Shown: piece after piece, positions 1 through 6,005 of the stretch | How positions within the stretch are numbered: position 1 is the first letter of the stretch | How the letters are laid out: each line of letters opens with the position of its first letter | Assembly (NCBI RefSeq): GCF_019334315.1 | Contig: NZ_JAHWGL010000010.1 | Coordinates: forward strand, 1 to 64,000 | Direction: 5' to 3' | DNA: 64,000 nt | Source: Hymenobacter profundi | GTDB lineage: Bacteria > Bacteroidota > Bacteroidia > Cytophagales > Hymenobacteraceae | Translations under genes and position numbers: made by a program | Notes under the pieces: generated by a model | Told to the model about the DNA's origin: nothing | What the model saw: the letters and a program-made list of their open reading frames with translations, nothing else | Database searches by the model: none

Positions 1-21
1 TCTTAAATAGATATGCCGATT

Positions 22-202
22 ACCCCACCCCCAGCCCACACTCGCTTGATGCGCGACATCCTCCGGGAGAGGGGTGCGTTCTAGTGGTGAGGTTGTAAAT
101 GGTGAACGGTAAATCATTTACTCTTCACAAGTTCACCTTTCGTCTGGCACCCCTCTCCCGGAGGATATCGCGCATCAAGCGAGTGTGGGCCGGGGGTGGG
201 GT
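22..202. repeat. Long inverted repeat (about 55-bp arms)
   Basis: Arms at about 22-77 and 147-202 are near-perfect reverse complements (core CCTCCGGGAGAGGGGTGC at 60-77 against its complement at 147-164). The spacer of about 70 bp itself holds short self-complementary pieces (GTAAATCATTTAC). It lies directly downstream of the deacetylase stop codon and could end its transcript, but it has no T-run and looks like a mobile-type palindrome. Confidence 0.85.
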
Positions 203-219
203 CACGGGGGTAAGCCTCC

Positions 220-1122
220 TTACCCCCACAGCGCGTACGCCACCCGAAAGGTGTTGCAATGCGCGTCTACAATATCGGCGAGGCGCTCGGAGTAGCCGCC
301 GCCCATGCTCACGGCCACGGGTAGGCCGCGTTGTTGGCACAGACCCAATACCAGTTCGTCGCGGCGCTGGCAGCCAGCTTTGGTGAGGGCCAGCTTGCCC
401 AGCTTATCAGTGGCCAGCACATCTACGCCGGCTTGATAAAACACGAAGTCTGGCTGCACCTCGTCGAGTAGGCGGGGTAGGGTGTGGCCGAGCAAGTCGA
501 GGTAGGCGGCATCGGTGGTGCCTAGGGGCAGCGGTAGGTCTAGGTCTGATTGCTCTTTGCACAGTGGATAGTTGGCCCCGGCGTGCATGGAGAAAGTAAA
601 CACGCGCGGCTCATCGCGGAAAATGCTAGCCGTGCCGTCGCCCTGGTGCACGTCCAGATCCACGATGAGCACCTGCCGAGCCAGTTGGTGGTGCAGCAGG
701 TAGGCGGCGGCAATGGCCTGGTCGTTGAGCACGCAGAAACCCTCACCCCGGTCGGCAAACGCGTGGTGGGTACCGCCGGCCAGGTTCAGGGCCACGCCTT
801 CGCGCAGGGCGTGCCGCGCCGATTGCAGTGTACCCGCCGAGCTACTGAGGGAGCGGAGCACTAACTGCGGCGTTTGGGGTAGGCCCAGCCGCCGCACCTC
901 CGCGGGGGAGAGCTGCTGGTCGCGCACCTTGCCCCAATAGTCTGGTGTGTGCACCCGCAGCACGTCCTCTTCGGCGCACAGGCCGGGGTCATAAAAATCA
1001 TCGGGCGGCGCGATGCCTTGCCACAGTAGTTGCTCCCGAATGAGGGCGTACTTGGCAATGGGAAAGCGATGGGTAGGGGGTAGGGCAAGCGTGTAGCGGT
1101 CGGAGGTAGCGAGGCGGGGCAT
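220..1122 (-). CDS. Histone deacetylase family protein (AcuC/HDAC-like)
   Basis: 300-residue zinc-dependent deacetylase of the arginase/deacetylase fold, probably acting on acetyl-lysine in proteins or on small acetylated amines in the cytoplasm. Visible family motifs in order are the His-His dyad in AGGTHHAF, the metal-binding stretch DLDVHQGDGTA, the second metal Asp region YQAGVDVLATD, and MGGGY near the C-terminus. Length fits bacterial single-domain members. The ATG at 1122 gives a natural N-terminus. It is transcribed leftward, away from the Ro60 locus, and ends beside a long inverted repeat. The family is clear; the substrate cannot be read from the sequence. Confidence 0.92.
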   Translation of the reverse strand: MPRLATSDRYTLALPPTHRFPIAKYALIREQLLWQGIAPPDDFYDPGLCAEEDVLRVHTPDYWGKVRDQQLSPAEVRRLGLPQTPQLVLRSLSSSAGTLQSARHALREGVALNLAGGTHHAFADRGEGFCVLNDQAIAAAYLLHHQLARQVLIVDLDVHQGDGTASIFRDEPRVFTFSMHAGANYPLCKEQSDLDLPLPLGTTDAAYLDLLGHTLPRLLDEVQPDFVFYQAGVDVLATDKLGKLALTKAGCQRRDELVLGLCQQRGLPVAVSMGGGYSERLADIVDAHCNTFRVAYALWG

Positions 1123-1136
1123 GGCTCCCTACAGAC

Positions 1137-1289
1137 GTAGCGACGCGCAGCGGTGTTTCGTTATGGAGCTATTGGCGTTACTGTAGATTCCTACACAATG
1201 TATATTGGGCGTGTGCAGATGCATGCTTGCGTCTCGTCGCCTGTGTTGTGTAGGGTTTGTTGTTCAACAACGAGACGATGCGTCGCTAC
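1137..1289. repeat. Short inverted repeat pair GTAGCGACGC / GCGTCGCTAC
   Basis: GTAGCGACGC at 1137-1146 and its exact complement at 1280-1289 frame a 130-bp spacer just upstream of the deacetylase gene. Within the spacer, GTCTCGTCG (about 1231) and CGAGACGA (1271) form a further inner pair. The arrangement resembles a degenerate palindromic repeat. Confidence 0.6.
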
Positions 1290-1444
1290 ACCACAATAAT
1301 GTAAGCGCGATAAATAAAAAGGGGTGCCAATTAAAATACACTCTTTTAATACGATATTCAGGATAGATAAGCGTGGGTAAAACTGGAATTACTAAGCATG
1401 TATTAGTCGAATATAAAATTTATAAAATATTTTTTATTTGACTA

Positions 1445-1474
1445 TTGACTTATAAAATAACCTTCTTACCTTTG
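1445..1474 (+). promoter_or_regulatory. Bacteroidota-type promoter for a putative small RNA
   Basis: TTG at 1445-1447 is followed after 19 nt by TACCTTTG at 1467-1474, matching the Bacteroidota TTTG-N19/21-TAnnTTTG consensus. No open reading frame starts nearby; the next signal downstream is the terminator at 1645. Confidence 0.55.
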
Positions 1475-1479
1475 ACACG

Positions 1480-1676
1480 TTCAAAGCACAAAATACAAAT
1501 AATCCCAACGACTTCACTCGTCATGCAGCGCCATTTTAATCAATACCCCATGCCATTAAGCTCGCTGGATAGCAAGATCCAGCCGGGGGTCGGCGCGCAT
1601 ACCACAACGTGAGGTTTCACCGATAGAAACTACACAGTGCGAAACGCCCGAATCCCACCAGATTCGGGCGTTTTGT
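1480..1676 (+). ncRNA. Putative small RNA (about 190 nt), family not recognised
   Basis: A promoter-like element at 1445-1474 and an intrinsic terminator at 1645-1676 bracket about 190 nt without a plausible coding sequence. Inside it are hairpins GCTGGAT/ATCCAGC (about 1562-1581) and GTTTC/GAAAC (about 1613-1629). The length would suit 6S RNA, but I do not see its diagnostic central bubble with confidence. It shows no Y-RNA motif, although it lies 3.5 kb upstream of the Y-RNA array. This is an inference from signals only. Confidence 0.35.
1645..1676 (+). terminator. Intrinsic terminator
   Basis: CGCCCGAATC (1645-1654), a 6-nt loop and GATTCGGGCG (1661-1670) form a perfect 10-bp stem followed by TTTTGTTTTA. 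Confidence 0.85.
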
Positions 1677-2109
1677 TTTATCTCTACCTACTAGTTTACT
1701 CCTAACTACCTTACTGTTATGTTACCGATCCAACTCCTTTCGCCCTCTTTCCCAGCAGATGTTTGCTCTTATTACATCGATAGCAACTCGTGGAAATCAG
1801 TCGATAGCTGCCCGCGAAAACGCGGGTAATTACTCTTGGTGATTTATTACTAGAGGTAGTAATAAATAAAAAAAATATTTCCTGTGAGTGAACAGCTAAA
1901 AAAATAGCTGATAGGTAACCTATTGTCTTGTTTTAAATAAATCTGTAACGGTAATTAATTAAAAATTGCCGAATGATTTTGTGCACCCTTTTTACGCAAA
2001 TTATTATGTACGACGCTTTTCGACTTCTGCTTTATCCGGTGGCTTCTATGCCTGCCGCATCACCTACTTCTTTATTCGGTAATCGTCCCCGCGAGGGCAC
2101 CCCCGACCG
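1677..2109. other. AT-rich spacer before the PcfJ-like gene
   Basis: About 430 bp, clearly more AT-rich than the genes around it, with no convincing coding sequence. It probably holds the promoter of the downstream gene; TGATTTTG at 1974-1981 is a one-mismatch match to the -7 box but lacks a well-spaced TTG. I see nothing else. Confidence 0.5.
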
Positions 2110-3426
2110 ATGGCTAACCGCTACAAACCCTTATCCCACGAAGCCTGGCAAGCTGAACAAGCAGTAATTATTCTAGCAGCCTCGCGGCGTCTCGACTGGC
2201 GCCGCTGGTCGGCTACCCAGCAGGTAGAGTACCTGTGCTCCTTCAATGGGTCGTTGCCCGTGGTGGAGGCCCACTTGGGCGCTGGCTCGGTGCTAGTCGA
2301 ATTCTACCGCAATTGCCTGCACAACCGTTCTAATGCGGAGCAGCAGCAGTGCAGGAAAGTACTCTTAGCCCTAGCTTATAAGCGCAGCGAACTGCTGTGG
2401 CGCCCCGAGCTAAGCGTTGCGCTGGCCGCGCTGGTTCGGTTTTACCCCCAGCGCTGCCGCGAACTGGCCGAGTGGCAACCCCGCAGCCGCAATCCGTTTC
2501 GGCAGCTGGAAAGCCTGGTGCGGCACTTGTTCGACCAATACGGCGACCTACCCACCTGGGTGCTGAATGCCTGGACAGCCAATCGGCTGCATGATGGTAT
2601 CAACATCGCCGACCTGACGACGCATTTGGGGCGGGGTGGCGCCCTCCGGACGTTTCACAAGCTGCCGGTACCCCTCACTCGAAAGCTGGAACATCATCTG
2701 CGCCAAGCCCCAGCTAACTACACTTTTCTGGAAGCGTTGCGCTATGCTCAACTGGCCGTTCGCAACCAGTTGGCGTGGCTAGGACCAGTGCTCGACTCGC
2801 GCCTTGGGCGTGGAATCAGCCGCGACGACGAGTTTTATCTACGCGTAGTCGATTTTTTTACGGCTGCTCCGATGGTTGACCCGCATCAGTTTGGGCCGGT
2901 GTGCGACTGGATTCACCAGAAGCGCCGGGTAGGCATCGGCGACGAGCCCGCTCAACCCAGCTTCTCGCTGAAAGGTAGGTCGATGGCGGGGGTGCTGGCC
3001 CACACGGCTAAGTGGCACCGCCAGTTGGCCCGAGCGCGCAACAGCCCCGATTCTCGTCACCCTCAGGAGACATTTGCCTCCACCTGGGAGCCGCTACCCG
3101 TGCCCAACTTCACGGGTGGTGACAGGGGGCAGGTGCGCATCACGCAACTAAGCAGCTACTGGGAACTGATGGATGAAGGAAGTACTCTGCACCATTGCGT
3201 GTCGTCCTACCTAAACTCCTGCCGGCGCGGACGGTGTGGTATCTTCTCGCTCACCCTCAATGGCGTACGCACGCTTACCCTGGAGGTGCTGGCCAATCGC
3301 ACCATCATACAAGCCCGCGGCAAATACAACCGCCGCATCACCGATACCGAGTATGTGTGGGTGACCCGCTGGGCCGCCGAAGCCCGCCTGCTGATACCAA
3401 AGCATCTGTTTGATGCCGGTAGGTAA
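2110..3426 (+). CDS. PcfJ-like protein
   Basis: 438 residues. The C-terminal quarter carries the PcfJ-family signature: a LHHCVSSY segment near residues 360-367, then a Gly-Arg-Cys-Gly-Ile-Phe-Ser-Leu strand, an LTLEV strand, the RGKYNRR segment near residue 402, and a Trp-rich end. PcfJ was named from the conjugative plasmid pCF10, but homologues are common in Bacteroidota chromosomes and their biochemical role is not known. The first 300 residues are Trp/Arg-rich and likely helical, with no signal peptide or membrane segment. It is followed after 80 bp by the Ro60 gene in the same direction, so it may be co-transcribed and serve the RNA system. That role is inferred from position alone. Confidence 0.75.
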   Translation: MANRYKPLSHEAWQAEQAVIILAASRRLDWRRWSATQQVEYLCSFNGSLPVVEAHLGAGSVLVEFYRNCLHNRSNAEQQQCRKVLLALAYKRSELLWRPELSVALAALVRFYPQRCRELAEWQPRSRNPFRQLESLVRHLFDQYGDLPTWVLNAWTANRLHDGINIADLTTHLGRGGALRTFHKLPVPLTRKLEHHLRQAPANYTFLEALRYAQLAVRNQLAWLGPVLDSRLGRGISRDDEFYLRVVDFFTAAPMVDPHQFGPVCDWIHQKRRVGIGDEPAQPSFSLKGRSMAGVLAHTAKWHRQLARARNSPDSRHPQETFASTWEPLPVPNFTGGDRGQVRITQLSSYWELMDEGSTLHHCVSSYLNSCRRGRCGIFSLTLNGVRTLTLEVLANRTIIQARGKYNRRITDTEYVWVTRWAAEARLLIPKHLFDAGR

Positions 3427-3506
3427 TACCTGCTCGTCGTGTCGAGTACCAGGAGACATCCTGCGTGCCGACGACGATGCGCTAACCTTTTGATTATTTG
3501 ATTTCT

Positions 3507-5084
3507 ATGTGTTTCAATACCCACTCCCACAACCACTCGGCGCCTACTGCCGTGAACCACGAAGGCGCGCCTGCTTACCAACTCACACCGCAGCTGGAGC
3601 TGTACGCTGCCGTGGCTACTGCGGCCCTCAGCAACCAGTTCTATGAATCGGCCGGCACGCGCTTGCAGCGGTTGCGCCAGCTAATTGCCCAGAACGACCC
3701 GCAGTTTGTGGCTCGGTTGGCGGTGTACGCCCGCGAGCAGCTGCACCTGCGCTCGGTACCCTTGGTGCTGGCCGTAGAGCTGGCCCAGGTGCACCGCGGC
3801 AACGACCTCGTGAGCCGCCTAGTGGCCCGCGTGGTGCAGCGCGCCGACGAAATTACGGAGGTGCTAGCCTATTATGCTGCCGCCAACCAGCGCCAGGGCA
3901 CCAAAACCCTGAACCGCCTCTCCAAACAGGTGCAAAAAGGTCTGGCCTTAAGTTTCAACCGTTTCGACGGCTACCAACTGGCCAAATATGATCGCGCCGG
4001 CCAGGTACGCCTCCGCGACGCCCTGTTTCTGGTGCACCCCACCGCCAAAAGTCCCGAGCAGCAAGCCCTGTTCGACCAACTGGTACGCGGCGAGCTGCCT
4101 ACTCCCTACACGTGGGAAACCGAGTTGTCGGCGCTGGGGCAGCAGGCGTTTGCTACGGATGAGGAACGGCAAGCGGCCTTTCGGCAGAAGTGGCAGGAGC
4201 TGATTGGCAGCGGCAAGCTGGGCTATATGGCTCTGCTGCGCAACCTGCGCAACATCCTGGAGGCCGACGTATCGGGCGCGGCGGTAGCGCAAGTGTGCGC
4301 TACCCTCGCCGACCGCACAGCGGTGGCGCGCAGCAAGCAGTTGCCCTTCCGGTTCTTGGCTGCCTACCGAGAGGTAGTGGGCCTCGATGCGGGTTTGCTC
4401 CGGCGTGCGGCAGCGGCCATCGGCATCGGCAGTAGCAACGGCTACGTGCCCGCAGTGCTGGCGGCGCTGGAAACGGCCATCAGCCACTCGGCCCACAACC
4501 TGCGCGGTTTCGATGCTAATACGCGGGTAGTCATCGCCTGCGACGTGTCGGGCTCTATGCAACAGCCTGTGTCGGCGCGCAGCAAAGTGCTGCTCTACGA
4601 CGTGGGACTGGTGTTAGGCATGTTGCTACAAAGCCGCTGTCAGCACGTGGTAGCGGGGATGTTCGGTGATACCTGGAAGCGAATGAGCCTGCCCAAAGGC
4701 TCGGTGCTGCGCAACGTGCAGGAGCTCTACCGCCGCGAAGGCGAGGTAGGCTACAGTACCAACGGCCACTTGGTGGTGCAAGACCTGCGTCAGCGCCGAG
4801 AGGTAGTCGAGAAGGTGATGATCTTCACCGACTGCCAGCTCTGGGACAGCCGGGGCAACGGCGATACCCTGACCGCCGAGTGGCGCGCCTACCGCCGTGC
4901 GGTGGCTCCGCAGGCCCGCCTCTACCTCTTCGACCTGGCCGGCCACGGCACGGCGCCGCTGGCAGTGCGCGAGCAGGATGGGGTAGCCCTCATTGCCGGC
5001 TGGTCCGATAAAGTATTCGACGTGCTGGCGGCGCTGGAAAATGGCGGCTCAGCACTGACCGAAATCGAGAAAATCGACTTGTAA
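3507..5084 (+). CDS. rsr: Ro60-like RNA-binding protein (TROVE + vWA domains)
   Basis: Bacterial Ro60 orthologue. It is a ring-shaped HEAT-repeat protein that binds Y RNAs and misfolded or 3'-frayed RNAs and works with exoribonucleases in RNA surveillance. The TROVE domain spans roughly residues 20-325; the vWA domain follows with a MIDAS motif CDVSGSM (Asp about 346), a middle Thr, and the later FTDC segment. The ATG at 3507 is preferred over the in-frame TTG at 3498, giving 525 residues, close to the length of Deinococcus Rsr. Six Y-RNA-like units and rtcB follow immediately on the same strand, the classic neighbourhood of this family. The assignment is firm. Confidence 0.95.
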   Translation: MCFNTHSHNHSAPTAVNHEGAPAYQLTPQLELYAAVATAALSNQFYESAGTRLQRLRQLIAQNDPQFVARLAVYAREQLHLRSVPLVLAVELAQVHRGNDLVSRLVARVVQRADEITEVLAYYAAANQRQGTKTLNRLSKQVQKGLALSFNRFDGYQLAKYDRAGQVRLRDALFLVHPTAKSPEQQALFDQLVRGELPTPYTWETELSALGQQAFATDEERQAAFRQKWQELIGSGKLGYMALLRNLRNILEADVSGAAVAQVCATLADRTAVARSKQLPFRFLAAYREVVGLDAGLLRRAAAAIGIGSSNGYVPAVLAALETAISHSAHNLRGFDANTRVVIACDVSGSMQQPVSARSKVLLYDVGLVLGMLLQSRCQHVVAGMFGDTWKRMSLPKGSVLRNVQELYRREGEVGYSTNGHLVVQDLRQRREVVEKVMIFTDCQLWDSRGNGDTLTAEWRAYRRAVAPQARLYLFDLAGHGTAPLAVREQDGVALIAGWSDKVFDVLAALENGGSALTEIEKIDL

Positions 5085-5102
5085 TCTTACAAACGCGGCC
5101 CA

Positions 5103-5136
5103 GGGAGCGGCAGACAAGCAAGCGGCTGCCGCTCCC
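5103..5136 (+). terminator. GC-rich hairpin after the Ro60 gene
   Basis: GGGAGCGGCAG (5103-5113) pairs perfectly with CTGCCGCTCCC (5126-5136). There is no T-run, so it may only slow polymerase or protect the mRNA end. Read-through into the Y-RNA array is possible, since no good promoter is visible between here and 5192. Confidence 0.6.
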
Positions 5137-5191
5137 TCCCGAAATACATCCACTTGTATGAAACGCTAAAACAACATCGTTCTACTCTATA

Positions 5192-5336
5192 GGCAAGGTG
5201 CCGTAGATGGGCGCTACTTCGTGGTTATTTCTTCGGCATAGTAGGGGCAACCCCTACAACCGCCTGCGGGTTCGATTCCCGACTCTGCTACCCAGCGGAG
5301 TAAAGAAAATGCCGCCCGCCGCCTGTTGCCCTTGCC
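5192..5336 (+). ncRNA. Y-RNA-like gene 1, with permuted tRNA-like module
   Basis: Ends pair: GGCAAGG (5192-5198) with CCTTGCC (5330-5336). The 5' stem runs straight into the shared motif TGCCGTAG-N8-TACTTCG (5199-5221), and the 3' stem is preceded by TGTTGC (5324-5329). Between them is a tRNA mimic in permuted order: a T-arm with loop TTCGATT (5271-5277), then a 7-bp acceptor-like stem ACTCTGC/GCGGAGT closed by a 6-nt loop (5282-5301). No clear D-arm follows. CGGCAT (5234-5239) pairs with ATGCCG (5309-5314) below the module, and an extra hairpin GTAGGGG/CCCCTAC sits at 5241-5257. Confidence 0.85.
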
Positions 5337-5357
5337 AACGGGGAGAAAGAAAATACC

Positions 5358-5496
5358 GTGTTGGGTGTCGTAGCGGAGCGTTACTTCGGGTCGCGGGTTT
5401 GAGTCCCGACTGCTCTTCGGGGGTAGTAGCTCAGCGGGTAGAGCAGAACGGCGTTTTGCGCTGTGTCTTTCGCTCCACGCTTTGTTGCCCCAACAT
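5358..5496 (+). ncRNA. Y-RNA-like gene 2, with permuted tRNA-like module
   Basis: TGTTGGG (5359-5365) pairs with CCCAACA (5489-5495). The shared motif TGTCGTAG-N8-TACTTCG is at 5366-5388 and TGTTGC at 5483-5488. The tRNA-like part has a T-arm with loop TTTGAGT (5398-5404), an acceptor stem CTGCTCT/GGGGTAG of 7 bp (5410-5416 with 5420-5426) closed by a 3-nt loop, then T8-A9 equivalents (5427-5428) and a D-arm GCTC/GAGC (5429-5444). This spacing is exactly that of a canonical tRNA whose 5' and 3' ends were joined. A T-rich tail follows the unit. Confidence 0.9.
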
Positions 5497-5503
5497 TCTT
5501 TTT

Positions 5504-5642
5504 GCATCGGGTGCCGTAGGGTAGCCATACTTCGCACTCTTAATGCCCAGGTTGCGGGTTCGAATCCCGCCGGTTGGTACTAGCCAATCGTAGCTCAACT
5601 GGCAGAGCAGGACTGGAGGCTGCGCGCTTGTTGCCCCGGTGC
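5504..5642 (+). ncRNA. Y-RNA-like gene 3, with permuted tRNA-like module
   Basis: GCATCGGG (5504-5511) pairs with CCCGGTGC (5635-5642). The shared motif TGCCGTAG-N8-TACTTCG is at 5512-5534 and TGTTGC at 5629-5634. The T-arm is GCGGG-TTCGAAT-CCCGC (5554-5570), an unaltered tRNA T-arm. The acceptor-like stem CGGTTGG/CCAATCG (5571-5577 with 5584-5590) is closed by a short loop. TA (5591-5592) and the D-arm GCTC/GAGC (5593-5608) follow. It is the most tRNA-like of the six. A TTTTGTTT tail follows. Confidence 0.92.
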
Positions 5643-5652
5643 TTTTGTTTAT

Positions 5653-5785
5653 ATCTGACAGGTGCCGTAGCGAAGCCTTACTTCGTTTGGGACGATGGGG
5701 TCGGGGGTTCGAGTCCCTCTTGCCGCAAGGCAGTATCTCAGGTGGTTAGAGCACATAGGGCTTCGTGCTTGTTGCCCTGTCAGAT
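5653..5785 (+). ncRNA. Y-RNA-like gene 4, with permuted tRNA-like module
   Basis: A perfect 10-bp terminal stem, ATCTGACAGG (5653-5662) with CCTGTCAGAT (5776-5785). The shared motif TGCCGTAG-N8-TACTTCG is at 5663-5685 and TGTTGC at 5770-5775. The T-arm loop is TTCGAGT (5708-5714). The acceptor-like stem is shortened to about 5 bp, TTGCC/GGCAG (5720-5724 with 5729-5733), and is closed by a GCAA tetraloop of the GNRA type. A D-arm (TCTC at 5736-5739 with GAGC at 5749-5752, three pairs) follows the TA at 5734-5735. Confidence 0.9.
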
Positions 5786-5791
5786 GGTTAT

Positions 5792-5873
5792 AAAAGAGAA
5801 AGGTGTCGTAGATCAGCCTTCCTTCGTTCTGAAAAAACTCAAGCGGCTGGTCGTTTCTTACCCTTGCTCTTTT
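5792..5873 (+). ncRNA. Y-RNA-like gene 5, short form without tRNA module
   Basis: AAAAGAG (5792-5798) pairs with CTCTTTT (5867-5873), and after one A-G mismatch the stem continues AAGG/CCTT. The motif TGTCGTAG-N8-TCCTTCG is at 5804-5826. At 82 nt it has no T-arm, acceptor or D-arm, and the 3' TGTTGC element is replaced by a degenerate TTCTTAC. It is probably a reduced Y RNA, or a decaying copy. Confidence 0.7.
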
Positions 5874-5880
5874 CTCACTC

Positions 5881-5958
5881 ACCAGATGCCGTAAGTCCGC
5901 GTTACTTCGACCTGTCACGTCGGCTATCAGCCTTGCGCGAACCGCCTGTTGCTCTGGT
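5881..5958 (+). ncRNA. Y-RNA-like gene 6, short form without tRNA module
   Basis: ACCAGA (5881-5886) pairs with TCTGGT (5953-5958). The motif TGCCGTAA-N8-TACTTCG is at 5887-5909 and TGTTGC at 5947-5952, so both halves of the conserved internal loop are intact. At 78 nt there is no tRNA-like module. It ends 47 bp before the rtcB start codon and may form part of the rtcB 5' leader. Confidence 0.75.
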
Positions 5959-6005
5959 ACCAGTAGGCAGCCATTCAATCATTCAATAAGCAACCATTTA
6001 GCATA

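Noticed and set aside
5192..5785. Ordinary tRNA genes or tRNA pseudogenes in the array
   Set aside because: T-arm comes before D-arm and the acceptor stem is closed by a loop in each unit, so these are permuted mimics, not broken normal tRNAs.
5192..5958. tmRNA
   Set aside because: No tag-peptide frame, no 3' acceptor end and too many repeated units.
5207..5978. Several 70-110 residue reading frames on both strands across the Y-RNA array
   Set aside because: Their translations (for example SRDSNPRPEV and ARGTRTPDP on the minus strand) are the familiar false peptides produced by tRNA-like DNA; the structured RNA explains the sequence.
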